Assembly: GCA_004348925.1 (NCBI GenBank)
Contig: RCMX01000001.1
Location: forward strand, 257,649 to 321,648
Reading direction: 5' to 3'
Source: Actinomycetota bacterium
GTDB taxonomy: Bacteria > Actinomycetota > Coriobacteriia > Anaerosomatales > Anaerosomataceae
Length of the DNA: 64,000 nucleotides
This document shows positions 1 through 8,175 of the stretch, piece by piece. A program made the position numbers and the translations under genes. The notes beneath the pieces are model-generated. The model worked only from the letters and a program-made list of their open reading frames with translations. It made no database searches and was not told where the DNA came from. Numbering within the stretch: position 1 is the first letter of the stretch; each line of letters starts with the position of its first letter.

Positions 1-3000
1 GGGGATGGACGCATCTCGGGCGTGAAGGACGCGACCGGAATCGGCTACACGATCGGGTACTCACCCGCCGGCCAGGTCACGACCGTGACGGCGTCGGGGG
101 CCCCCACCGAGACGGTCACCACTTTCTCGTACGGCACCGGCTACGTCGATATCGCCTCGAGCGCGGGCGGTCTTGCAGCTCCCGTGCGGCGCGTCTCCTA
201 CGATGCGGCCCTCGGATCGCAGGTGACGAGCGTCCGCATCGACGACCCGACGAGCGCCGAGGACCCGACCACGACCTTCGCCTATGACGAGTACGGCATG
301 CTCTGGAAGACGACCGACCCGCTCGGCCGGGTGACGAGGACCGAGCGAGACGCCAGCGGCCTCGCGATTGTGACAGCGAGGCACAACGCTTCTGGCACGC
401 TTCTCGAGCAGACGAAGGCGTACTACGAGAGCGGCCATATGGTCGAGTCGCTCGACCAGAAGGAGAACGTCTCGAAGGTCTCCTACGACGATGCCTGGCG
501 GGTGCTCTCGGCACAGCAGGTCGTGACCGACGTGGCCGGCGAGGGCGAGAGCGCCGATGCGCGCACCTACGACGAGTGGGGCAACCTCGCCACGCAGGCG
601 GTGCCGGGCGCGACCACCTGCAACCTGCTCAGGAACGGCACGTTCGAGATCGACCCGCTCGTGGCCGGCAACGGCTGGGACGGGCCCAAGGGCTACGGGC
701 AGAGCTGGGCCAGCGCCTTCCAGGATTACCTCGGAGGGCACGACCTCGTGCTCGGCAGCTCACTGGGGGCCTCGTATCTGACCTCGGACGAGATTCCCGT
801 GCTTCATGACAAGACCTATGCGCTCTCCGCGTGGATGCAGAACTGGGGCCAGGTCATCGTCGCCGAATACGACGCGGACCACCATTTCGTGCGGACGTAC
901 ATCGTCCTGCAGTCGGTGAGCCCCGGCTGCGGCACGGGCGATGAACTGCAGCTGCGCCGCGTGAACGCGAATTACCGAGTGCCCGAAGGGACCGCGTACG
1001 TGCGCATCCGTCCGTACACGGCTGCCGAAGGCGGATTCGTCGTCGACAACCTCCGGTTCGAGCTCTCGAACACGGCGAGCGGGGACTCGTTCACGGAGAA
1101 CGAGTCGATGGAGCAGGTCGTATCCGGTCTGCCCCGCGCGTGGCACCGTAGGAGCACGAGCTACACGACCGCCGTCCACAAGGCGACCACGGACGAGCAG
1201 GTAGCGGGCAGGACGTCCGCGCAGATCAGCCACACCACGACGAGCACACTCGGCTACTTCACGAGCGATGTCCTGCCGGTCCGCGCCGGCGAGAAGTACA
1301 CGGTCTCGGCGTCGCTCAAGACGAAAGCGTCGGTCGGCGGCGCTAAGGCGATCGTGCGGTACTCGAACTCGTCGGGCACCCTGCTGACCTCGCTCGACGT
1401 CACGATCACGGCCGGGCTCATCAAGGGTACCGAGGACTGGTGCCGCTACGTACGCCAGGTCACGGTGCCTGCCGGCGCCGCCAAGATGCAGGTCAACTTC
1501 TACCACGAGATCGGCGGCGGCGACGCGTACATGGACGCCGTCGTGATCACCCCGTCCTCCGGTGTCACGCAGACCGGGTACGACGCGACCACGCATGCGT
1601 ACCCCGTGACGACCACGAGTGTGACGGGCGTTGTCGCGAACACGTCCTACGACTCCCGTGGGCGCGCAACCGAGACCTCGATCACGCCGCCCGGCGGCAC
1701 CAAGACGTCGCTCACCAAGCGCTCCTACGATGAGCTCGACCGCATGAAGACGGTCGAGACCGCCCCGGGCTCCGGCCTTGGGATCACAGCGAGCTTCACC
1801 TACGACGCCGCCGGCCGCCTCACGACCCTCACCGGCCCGCGGAGTACGACGACGACCCTCGCCTACGACGCGGCAGGTCGGGTGACTGGCGTCACCTCGC
1901 CGACGGACATCCGCTCGAAGACGGTCTACGACGCCCTCGGGCGCGTCCCGGCCGTCTTCGCGCCCTCCCAGGGCGAGGAGCCGACGCGGGTGGTCGCCTC
2001 GACCACCTATGACGCGCTCTCGCGCCCGAAGACGACCACGACCTTCGCCGAGGACGGCACGACCTTCGCCGTGCGCACGCTCACCTACGACATCGCCTCA
2101 CGGGTCACGGCCGAGACGCTCACCGGCGCGACGGCGGCGAGCGCGAGCACCGACTACGACGACCTCGACCGCGTGAGACTCCGGAGCGAGAGCGGACCGG
2201 CAGGGGACACGTCCTTCGCCTACACGTACGACGCCGCGTCCCTCCCGCTCACGCAGCAGATCACCGCGTTCGGGGAGACCACGACGACGGCGCTGACGTA
2301 CGCGAAGACGAACGAGCTCGCCACGATCAACGCCGCAGGCCGCAACTGGTACGTGGCGTACGCGGGCTCCGGCGAGCTTTCGAGCATCTGGTCGAACCTG
2401 TCGATCCACACCCGCTCCTTCGACGTCTACGGACGGCTCGAAGCGGTGCGCACTGGCTTCAAGTACCCGTCTGAGACCTACCACACGGACCTCGCGGAGT
2501 CCGTCTTGTCCTACGACGCGCGCGGACGGATTGCGACGCAGACGGTCCTGTCGAGCAAGGGTGTCGCATCGTCCGAGTCCTTCTCCTATGACGCGGCCGA
2601 CCGTCTGAGTGCCTGGACGCGCACCGGACTTGGTGCCGGGTCCGCGACCTACGGTTACGACTCCTCAGGCAACCTCACGACCGCGACCGTCTCCGGCGCG
2701 ACCACAACTCTCTCCTACGACCTCGAGAACCGGCTCACGCGTTCGGCCACCGGCTCGAGCGTCACGACCTTCACGAACGACCTCTACGGGCGCCGCACGG
2801 CTAAGATCACCGGATCGGCGACCACCACCTACACGTGGGACCCGGCAGGCCGCCTCGCGGTCGTCGCATCGCCCGATGCCACCGCCACCTACGCCTACGG
2901 CATCTCCGGCATGCGCGAGCAAAAGACCGTCACGACCGCCTCCGGCACCACGACCACCAAGTCCGTGTGGTCAGGCGGCCAGCTCGCGGCCGAGCTCGAT

Positions 3001-3972
3001 TCCGACGGCACCCGCTACACCTACCTCTGGGGTCCCGGCCGCATCCCGCTCTCGGTCACGCAGAAGACCGCCGCCGGCGTCTCGACGACCTACGCGTACC
3101 ACGTTGACGCGCTCGGCAGCGTCATCGCCATGACCGACGCGGCCGGGGGCGTCGTCGCGCGCTACACCTACGACCCGTGGGGCCGCGTGACGAGCGCGAC
3201 CGGTACCGCCATCGCCGCCAGGAACCCGCTTCGCTACCGCAGCTACTACCTCGACGCCGAGACCGGCCTCTACTACATGCCCGCCAGGTACTACGACCCG
3301 ACGACCGCGCGGTTCCTCTCGGTTGACCCCGCCGCCCCGAGCGCAGGCGACCCGAGCAGCCTGAACGCCTTCGCGTACTGCGGGGACGACCCGGTCAATG
3401 CGACCGATCCGAGCGGGGCTGTGACGGACATGGAGTCCGGCGCGTGGGAGCACTACTACAACGGCTCGAATCGGGAGCTCGCGGAGGCGAGCACGCTTCG
3501 TGAGAAGAAGAACGCGAACTACCGGCGCCGAATGTCGAACAGGTCCTACGCCGCGGATGCGCGAAGAGGCTACCCGTTCACGAACAGGTTCGGATTGCCG
3601 ACACAACCTCTGCCCGGGCAGTACGGGGGGCCAGCGACGTACGCCACGGCGTACCCTTACATGGTGCAAAGCTACTGGGGTCTCACTCGACCTGACTTAG
3701 CGAGCGGCCAGTTTATGGTGGCTGGTATGTTGATGGACTTCTATGGTCCTGTTGGATGGGTTGTATCGGGTGCGCTTGATCTTGCATCGATTTCCCACAC
3801 GCTGAGAGGTCCTTGCAGCGTTCCGGATGTACTTCTTGGCATCGTCAGCATTGCTCCTTTCGGCTCCACTGCATGCGCCGTATTGCATGTCGTGTTGGGT
3901 GTAGTCGAGCTTGGTGGCGGCAAGGTGTACAGTGAGCCCACCACGGCGTATCGGTACGGAGAGAAGGAGTGA
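1..3972 (+). CDS. RHS/YD-repeat protein with variable C-terminal tip (5' end outside window)
   Basis: The frame is open from base 1, so the N-terminus lies upstream; 1,323 residues are visible. Many YD/RHS repeats are seen (YDAAGRL, YDALGR, YDLENRL). Two beta-sandwich, carbohydrate-binding-like segments interrupt them, at about 620-1070 (begins NLLRNGTFE) and about 1090-1555. The conserved RHS core lies at about 3228-3420 (LRYRSYYLDAETGLYYMPAR, then DPSG). After DPSG comes a unique tip of about 185 residues with hydrophobic stretches; GC content drops visibly from about 3660, as is usual for exchanged tips. RHS proteins form a shell enclosing a C-terminal toxin, delivered to competitors or acting at the cell surface. 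The tip matches no family I recognise, so its toxin activity is unknown. A small membrane gene follows four bases after the stop. Confidence 0.9.
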   Translation, partial: GDGRISGVKDATGIGYTIGYSPAGQVTTVTASGAPTETVTTFSYGTGYVDIASSAGGLAAPVRRVSYDAALGSQVTSVRIDDPTSAEDPTTTFAYDEYGMLWKTTDPLGRVTRTERDASGLAIVTARHNASGTLLEQTKAYYESGHMVESLDQKENVSKVSYDDAWRVLSAQQVVTDVAGEGESADARTYDEWGNLATQAVPGATTCNLLRNGTFEIDPLVAGNGWDGPKGYGQSWASAFQDYLGGHDLVLGSSLGASYLTSDEIPVLHDKTYALSAWMQNWGQVIVAEYDADHHFVRTYIVLQSVSPGCGTGDELQLRRVNANYRVPEGTAYVRIRPYTAAEGGFVVDNLRFELSNTASGDSFTENESMEQVVSGLPRAWHRRSTSYTTAVHKATTDEQVAGRTSAQISHTTTSTLGYFTSDVLPVRAGEKYTVSASLKTKASVGGAKAIVRYSNSSGTLLTSLDVTITAGLIKGTEDWCRYVRQVTVPAGAAKMQVNFYHEIGGGDAYMDAVVITPSSGVTQTGYDATTHAYPVTTTSVTGVVANTSYDSRGRATETSITPPGGTKTSLTKRSYDELDRMKTVETAPGSGLGITASFTYDAAGRLTTLTGPRSTTTTLAYDAAGRVTGVTSPTDIRSKTVYDALGRVPAVFAPSQGEEPTRVVASTTYDALSRPKTTTTFAEDGTTFAVRTLTYDIASRVTAETLTGATAASASTDYDDLDRVRLRSESGPAGDTSFAYTYDAASLPLTQQITAFGETTTTALTYAKTNELATINAAGRNWYVAYAGSGELSSIWSNLSIHTRSFDVYGRLEAVRTGFKYPSETYHTDLAESVLSYDARGRIATQTVLSSKGVASSESFSYDAADRLSAWTRTGLGAGSATYGYDSSGNLTTATVSGATTTLSYDLENRLTRSATGSSVTTFTNDLYGRRTAKITGSATTTYTWDPAGRLAVVASPDATATYAYGISGMREQKTVTTASGTTTTKSVWSGGQLAAELDSDGTRYTYLWGPGRIPLSVTQKTAAGVSTTYAYHVDALGSVIAMTDAAGGVVARYTYDPWGRVTSATGTAIAARNPLRYRSYYLDAETGLYYMPARYYDPTTARFLSVDPAAPSAGDPSSLNAFAYCGDDPVNATDPSGAVTDMESGAWEHYYNGSNRELAEASTLREKKNANYRRRMSNRSYAADARRGYPFTNRFGLPTQPLPGQYGGPATYATAYPYMVQSYWGLTRPDLASGQFMVAGMLMDFYGPVGWVVSGALDLASISHTLRGPCSVPDVLLGIVSIAPFGSTACAVLHVVLGVVELGGGKVYSEPTTAYRYGEKE
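2911..3420 (+). repeat. RHS core repeat, copy 1 (parent)
   Basis: This segment of the parental RHS gene, from the codon for GMREQKT to the DPSGA codons, recurs 1,472 bp downstream without indels. Long tracts are identical, such as the run coding for AIAARNPLRYRSYYLDAETG. It supplies the homology needed for tip exchange by recombination. Confidence 0.9.
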
Positions 3973-3976
3973 CACC

Positions 3977-4363
3977 ATGAGCGAAGCACTCCGAAGCGCC
4001 ATGATGCTGTTTGCCGCGGCGTGGTGTATTTGGCTGTACGTGTTTCGAAGGGGGGTGATCCGTGACTTCTGCAGCGCAACGGACGCTGCGGGATACTCGC
4101 GAGCGCTTCTGCGCTACAGTCGAGGTGTCGCGAACGCCCTCCGCTCTCAGCTCGCGATTGCGGCCTGTCTCGTGTCGTTCCTTGCGTATCTTGGGGTCGA
4201 GACCAAGGGGACGGCCGTGTTCTGGATTTGCGTGAGTGCTATGGGATGGCCGCTGGTACCGCGGTTCGCTCAATGGGCTGCCGCAAGCGAGTTCGGTGGA
4301 GTTCACGATCGGGTGTCTGCTGAGTCGCTCAGTGTGCTCAGGGTATGGAAGCCTCGGCCCTAG
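3977..4363 (+). CDS. Small multi-pass membrane protein, candidate RHS-tip immunity protein
   Basis: 128 residues starting at ATG 3977, with GGAG (3966-3969) upstream at normal spacing; the start is four bases after the RHS stop, implying co-transcription. Two or three hydrophobic segments are visible (around AMMLFAAAWCIWLYVF, LAIAACLVSFLAYLGV and VFWICVSAMGW). The protein matches no family I recognise. A small gene directly behind an RHS tip is commonly its cognate immunity gene, so that role is inferred from position alone. Its GC content and codon use are less extreme than in the core, consistent with travelling together with the tip. The next RHS core copy starts 19 bp after its stop. Confidence 0.65.
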   Translation: MSEALRSAMMLFAAAWCIWLYVFRRGVIRDFCSATDAAGYSRALLRYSRGVANALRSQLAIAACLVSFLAYLGVETKGTAVFWICVSAMGWPLVPRFAQWAAASEFGGVHDRVSAESLSVLRVWKPRP

Positions 4364-4382
4364 CAGCGGACGAAAGTGACCG

Positions 4383-4892
4383 ATGCGGGAGCTCAAGACC
4401 GTCACGACGCCGTCCGGCACCTCGACCACCAAGTCCGTGTGGTCGGGCGGCCAGCTCACAGCCGAGCTCGACTCCGACGGCACCCGCTACACCTATCTGT
4501 GGGGTCCCGGCCGCATCCCGCTCTCGGTCACCGCGAAGACCGCCGCAGGCGTCTCGACGACCTACGCGTACCACACCGACGCGCTCGGGAGCGTCCTCGC
4601 TATGACCGACGCGGCCGGGAGCATAGTCGCGCGCTACACCTACGACCCGTGGGGCCGCGTGACGAGCGCGACCGGTACCGCCATCGCCGCCAGGAACCCG
4701 CTTCGCTACCGCAGCTACTACCTCGACGCCGAGACCGGCCTCTACTACATGCCCGCCAGGTACTACGACCCGACGACCGCGCGGTTCCTCTCGGTTGACC
4801 CCGCCGCCCCGAGCGCAGGCGACCCGAGCAGCCTGAACGCCTTCGCGTACTGCCTCGGAGATCCGGTCAATGCGATCGATCCGAGCGGGGCG
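4383..4892 (+). repeat. RHS core repeat, copy 2
   Basis: Direct copy of 2911-3420 at constant offset, nearly identical at DNA level. The left junction is abrupt at the ATG codon matching the Met of GMREQ in the parent; the right junction is at the end of the DPSG codons, exactly where the tips diverge. Confidence 0.9.
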
Positions 4893-4984
4893 GTGATCGA
4901 CATCCATGGGGACGGGAAGCTAGGGGTTGAGGACTCCCTGCAACAGAAGGCGACCTACAGCGGCGACCCTGCAGATCAGGCGGC

Positions 4985-5006
4985 TGCAAATGCGGTGCAA
5001 ATGCGG
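4985..5006 (+). repeat. 11-bp tandem duplication causing the frameshift
   Basis: TGCAAATGCGG occurs twice in tandem (4985-4995 and 4996-5006). Eleven is not a multiple of three, so the second copy shifts the frame. Deleting either copy joins the upstream and downstream frames exactly. Confidence 0.9.
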
Positions 5007-5578
5007 CAGCGAGCGGAGGCAGCGCGGCCAGCATCCGGGCTGCCGCGAAGAAGGCGCGAATCCCATACGAGACCGCTGGAATGTCAAACGCGGAACTGAT
5101 GCAGTACTACTTCGGTCCTTTCGGGGACGTGACAGGCATGTCATACCCCGGTGTGGTGGACACCTATACTGTGGACTTGAACGCGAATACGGGGTTTGGA
5201 CCGACCGGGGGGACGTTGAGGGTCTACGAGGTATTCTCGGATGGCGCCGTCGGGATGAAGCGGTATCTGTACTTCGGTGTGGCGACGATCGGACAGCCGG
5301 GACTATCAGAGATGATCTCGGCTGGAGGAGTTGTTTCGGGCCATGTTTACGGTGAGTTCGCGAGTGCGCTTCCATACCCACTCTGTGTAGGCAGGGCCTA
5401 CTACTTTCGACTGGGCCACCTGCAACGCGATGGGTTCAGCGCCCAGACAGGCGTCTCCTCGCCCGGGCTCACTTCATCGATCTACTATGTGATGCCCTAT
5501 CCGGTGAGTTGCGAGATCGTCGGTGCAGTTCAGGGGCACTGGTATGGCTCCGCATATGTCAGATAGGAGGCTGCTGGC

Positions 5579-5779
5579 GTGACACGACTCGATGGGCTTT
5601 GGCTGATCGTGAGCGGCGCGGGGCTGTTCTTCGGGGCGAAGCAGGTAGCGGCGACGAAGAGGCGCATAACCGGCCGTGAGAACAAGTGGGAGTACGGCTA
5701 CTACCTGCAGCTGCGGATATGGTCGCCGGTCATGGTGCTTCTTGGCCTGGCGATCCTGCTGGGTTGGGTGAAGTTCTGA
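5579..5779 (+). CDS. Two-TM small protein, candidate immunity protein of the second RHS tip
   Basis: 66 residues from GTG 5579, with a strong SD (AGGAGG, 5565-5570) overlapping the stop of the orphan tip, so the pair looks translationally linked. Two membrane segments flank a basic loop: GLWLIVSGAGLFFGA and SPVMVLLGLAILLGW. No family recognised. Position right behind an RHS tip suggests an immunity gene; this is inference from context. The reading frame is intact although the tip in front of it is frameshifted, which is expected if immunity is kept under selection. Confidence 0.65.
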   Translation: MTRLDGLWLIVSGAGLFFGAKQVAATKRRITGRENKWEYGYYLQLRIWSPVMVLLGLAILLGWVKF

Positions 5780-5786
5780 GACGGTC

Positions 5787-6005
5787 GTCCCCGGCCGCAT
5801 CCCGCTCTCGGTCACGCAGAAGGCCGCCGCTGGCGTCTCGACGACCTCCGCCATCGCCGCCAGGAACCCGCTTCGCTACCGCAGCTACTACCTCGATGCC
5901 GAGACCGGCCTCTACTACATGCCCGCCAGGTACTACGACCCGGCGACCGCGCGGTTCCTCTCGGTCGACCCCGCCGCTCCGAGCGCAGGGGACCTGGAGT
6001 TGTGA
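5787..6005 (+). pseudogene. Third RHS core copy, degraded remnant
   Basis: The RHS core is recognisable in one frame (GRIPLSVTQKAAAGVSTT, then AIAARNPLRYRSYYLDAETG, then FLSVDPAAPSAGD). About 48 codons found between these parts in the other copies are missing, and there is no start codon. The core ends at the codons for AGD. A few bases later the inverted repeat of an IS element begins, and the frame stops at 6003-6005 inside that repeat. The tip that should follow has been lost, most likely with the IS insertion or an associated deletion. Confidence 0.85.
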
Positions 6006-6026
6006 GGTCCCCGACATCGCTTGACG
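6001..6026 (+). repeat. IS left terminal inverted repeat
   Basis: 26 bp, begins TGTGAGGTCCCCGACATCGC; perfect inverted match to 6969-6994. Confidence 0.9.
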
Positions 6027-6062
6027 AATGGGCAGAATCTAATCGTCGAAGGAAGGCCGCTA

Positions 6063-6964
6063 ATGACCCAGGCGCAGCGCGACATCCGGCGGAAGATGAA
6101 GGTGCTGACGTACGCGGTAGAATGCGGCAACGTCGCCAGGACCTGCCGCTACTTCGGGATCTCACGTCAGTGCTACTACAACTGGCTGCACGCGTACGAG
6201 CGTTCGGGTGAGGCTGGGCTTGTGGGATCCAGACCCTGTCCCGAGAATCCGAAGCTCAGGACTCCGAAACCGATCGAGGACAAGATCGTCCACCTTCGGC
6301 TCACCTACCATTTCGGGCCGCACCGGATCGCGTGGTATCTCGAGCGGTACCACAGCATCAAGATCTCGCCGCACGGCGTGCACAACGTACTCGTAAGAAA
6401 CGGCATCAATCGCCTGCCTGAGAACTGCCGCCAGCGCTCGGTGCCGTCCGTCACCCGGTATGAGAAGAAGACACCCGGGCACCACGTCCAAGTCGACGTG
6501 AAGTTCCTCGACTTGGTTGATTCGACGGGTCGCAAGGTCAGGCGCTACCAGTACACGGCAATCGACGACGCGACGAGGATCCGTGCCCTGAGAGTCTACG
6601 ACAAGCACACACAGGCCAACGCGATCGACTTCGTGGACCACGTCATCGAGCGTTTCCCGTTTCGCATCCACACGATCAGGACGGACAACGGTCATGAGTT
6701 CCAGATCAGGTTCCACTGGCACGTCGAAGACCTCGGCGTCAGTCACGTCTACATCAAGCCGGCGAGCCCGAACCTCAACGGCAGGTCGAGCGCTCGCACC
6801 TGACCGACAAACTTGAGTTCTACCAGTTGCTCGACTACACCGACGATGTCGACCTCAGGGAGAAGCTGGCCGTGTGGGAGGAGTTCTACAACGTCCACCG
6901 ACCACACGGAGGCCTCGGAGGACGATCCCCGTACGAAGTACTGCATGAGAAGATGGCATCGTGA
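6063..6964 (+). pseudogene. IS481-family transposase, frameshifted before the catalytic Glu
   Basis: Start ATG 6063 follows an SD-like GGAAGG (6051-6056). The N-terminus carries a helix-turn-helix (CRYFGISRQCYYNWLHAYER), followed by an rve integrase core with the first two catalytic Asp residues visible (HHVQVDVKFLDL and IRTDNGHEF). At about 6780 the frame stops matching the family: the expected LNGKVERSH is read as LNGRSSART and terminates at 6803. One missing base in the AAGG of the Lys-Val codons explains it. The downstream frame from 6785 encodes VERSHLTDK with the catalytic Glu and the typical C-terminal RPHGGLGGRSPYE, ending at 6964. The enzyme is probably inactive, although the ends are intact and could be moved in trans. 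Confidence 0.85.
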
Positions 6965-6968
6965 GCGG

Positions 6969-6994
6969 CGTCAAGCGATGTCGGGGACCTCACA
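6969..6994 (-). repeat. IS right terminal inverted repeat
   Basis: Perfect 26-bp reverse complement of 6001-6026; starts four bases after the transposase stop. Confidence 0.9.
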
Positions 6995-7147
6995 ATCTCC
7001 AGTCCGACGAGCCTGTCTCCCGCGTTCGCCGGGACGGTACTGATTCTTGCTCTGCTAGGGATTCCGGCCAGCCTGATCTGGTTGGCAATCGATGCTCGTC
7101 GTGGTGGAGCGGCGGCAGCCAAAGACGACGGGAGCGAGGCATGCTGA
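6995..7147 (+). pseudogene. 3' remnant of a small membrane-protein gene cut by the IS
   Basis: From the IS right end to TGA 7145-7147 one frame reads a plausible membrane protein end: LSPAFAGTVLILALLGIPAS and then a charged tail ending DDGSEAC. No start codon is available because the IS occupies the 5' part. Its stop overlaps the ATG of the next gene (ATGCTGA), the arrangement expected for two coupled genes. It was probably an immunity or accessory gene of the third RHS tip; function unknown. Confidence 0.55.
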
Positions 7148-7446
7148 GCCTGGCTGCAACAATCATCGCTGTCACCAACGCGGGACTTGGGGTGGCGATC
7201 GCGGTTGGAGCGCGCGGGCGACGAGCGTTCCGGCTCCTTTTCGGGTTACAGGCAGTCGCCTCGCTGTTCGGCGTCTGGATTGTCTCCTCGGCTGGTGTAT
7301 CTCAGGCATGGTGGTCTGTGGTCACCGGGAGCGCATCGGCGTTCCTGGTCTGCTTCGTGGGACCATCGGGACTCATTGTCGCTTTGGCCGCGCGGGTTGT
7401 TCTGGCGAAGGTCGCGACTGTGAGAGTGCCTGAGCCACCTGCCTGA
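7141..7446 (+). CDS. Small three-TM membrane protein of unknown function
   Basis: 101 residues from ATG 7141, preceded by GGGAGCGAGG as SD. Three hydrophobic segments: near the N-terminus (LAATIIAVTNAGLGVAIAVG), in the middle (LLFGLQAVASLFGVWIV) and a long one near the C-terminus (ASAFLVCFVGPSGLIVALAA). The start codon overlaps the stop of the truncated upstream frame, so they were once one operon. No family recognised. By position it belongs to the RHS tip/immunity neighbourhood. A longer frame exists upstream of 7141, but it runs through the IS end and lacks protein-like sequence. Confidence 0.6.
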   Translation: MLSLAATIIAVTNAGLGVAIAVGARGRRAFRLLFGLQAVASLFGVWIVSSAGVSQAWWSVVTGSASAFLVCFVGPSGLIVALAARVVLAKVATVRVPEPPA

Positions 7447-7503
7447 TACCGGCCGCGATTGGCGCCCGACACGCATCGCAACCGCCGCGGACTGCTCCAG
7501 CGC

Positions 7504-7761
7504 CTACTTGATCGACCCGATGGCCAGCCACATCGGTACCGGACGAGGTCGAGCCGCACCGCCGCCGGCAAGGACGCCGATCGGGCGAAAGCCGAACCGC
7601 TCGTAGAAGCCGGTCGCCCCAGGGCGTGCGTCGACGACAACACCCGCACACCCGATTCGCTCGGACTCATCTACGAAAATGTAGAGAGCGAGGCAAGCCT
7701 CGCGTGGAAGTGCTTCTTTGTGCAGCGCATCAGCATCCGCGCGCGGTAGACGCTGCCCACT
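7504..7761 (-). pseudogene. C-terminal remnant of a GNAT acetyltransferase
   Basis: Reading the minus strand, one frame gives AGVVVDARPGATGFYERFGF followed by RPIGVLAGGG and ends in MWLAIGSIK before the stop at 7504-7506. This is the acetyl-CoA-binding C-terminal part of a GNAT fold (the FYERFGF motif is typical). The frame is open only back to a stop that coincides with the vapC stop codon (7762-7764), and no start codon gives the N-terminal half. So it is a remnant. Similar GNAT proteins act as toxins with RHH/DUF1778 antitoxins, which would fit this neighbourhood. Confidence 0.7.
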
Positions 7762-8175
7762 TCACCCCAGCGCCCGCACCTGACAGGCACCGCTTTCGGC
7801 GAACTGACGGTCGTCGGTGACCAGGTCGCAGTCGAGGCGCTTTGCAAGGGCGGTGAAGACGGCGTCGTAGATCGTAAGGGGGTACTTGCCTGAGAGTGCG
7901 ACGGCCGAGCGCGCAAGTGCACCGTCGACCGCGAACCACTGCAGCTGCACGAGGTCGAGCCGATCGGCTGCCTCAAGCAAGTGCACGTCGTCGAGTTTCC
8001 GATACCTGAGCGCGTTCAAGACCTCAAGGCGGAGGTGTTCGGGTGCGGCTAGGGTGACGACTCCGTCCAGGTGGCCCTGAAGGAGATCGAGCGCCGCGGG
8101 GACGTGGTTCTCGCCTTCGTGAACGAACCATTTCACGGCAACCGACGAGTCGACCACCACCAGCTGCGCGCTCAC
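7762..8175 (-). CDS. vapC: PIN-domain toxin of a type II toxin-antitoxin system (VapC-like)
   Basis: 137 residues. The PIN fold acidic residues are visible: Asp in VVVDSSVAVKWF near the N-terminus, Glu in LRLEVLNAL mid-protein, Asp in YPLTIYDAVFTALA and Asp in CDLVTDDRQF. VapC enzymes are Mg-dependent RNases that cleave tRNA or rRNA when the antitoxin is lost. Its ATG overlaps the stop of the upstream antitoxin gene by four bases (8172-8175), the usual coupled order of antitoxin before toxin. The length is normal for the family, so it looks intact. The exact RNA target cannot be read from sequence. Confidence 0.88.
   Translation of the reverse strand: MSAQLVVVDSSVAVKWFVHEGENHVPAALDLLQGHLDGVVTLAAPEHLRLEVLNALRYRKLDDVHLLEAADRLDLVQLQWFAVDGALARSAVALSGKYPLTIYDAVFTALAKRLDCDLVTDDRQFAESGACQVRALG

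Larger units (their letters stand above)
4383..5566 (+). pseudogene. Orphan RHS core plus second C-terminal tip, broken by an 11-bp tandem duplication
   Basis: From 4383 the sequence repeats the parental RHS core (starting MRELKTV, ending DPSGA) and then diverges into a new tip. The frame used through the core stops at 5099. The reading then continues in another frame to 5566. The shift coincides with an 11-bp tandem duplication at 4985-5006. Removing one copy restores one 391-codon frame running through ANAAASGGSAASIRAAAKKA and on to the stop at 5564-5566. The tip begins with a calcium-loop-like stretch (DIHGDGKLGVEDSL) and matches no toxin family I know. There is no SD site at 4383; the segment fits an orphan cassette that is expressed only after recombination into the parent gene. 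Confidence 0.8.
6001..6994 (+). mobile_element. IS481-type insertion sequence, 994 bp
   Basis: Bounded by perfect 26-bp inverted repeats starting TGTGAGGTCC, at 6001-6026 and 6969-6994. It holds one transposase gene with a helix-turn-helix N-terminus and an rve/DDE catalytic core. The inverted similarity continues outward with one indel (CTGGAG at 5994-5999, CTCCAG at 6997-7002), so the true ends could lie slightly further out. I see no clear target-site duplication. It sits between the third RHS core remnant and a truncated membrane-protein remnant, so it interrupts an RHS tip/immunity module. Confidence 0.85.

Noticed and set aside
4983-5081. Programmed frameshifting in the orphan RHS tip.
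   Set aside because: There is no slippery heptamer; the shift is fully explained by the tandem 11-bp duplication.
6021-6803. Transposase as an intact 260-residue protein from 6021.
   Set aside because: 6021 lies in the inverted repeat, the SD favours ATG 6063, and the C-terminal third including the catalytic Glu is in another frame.
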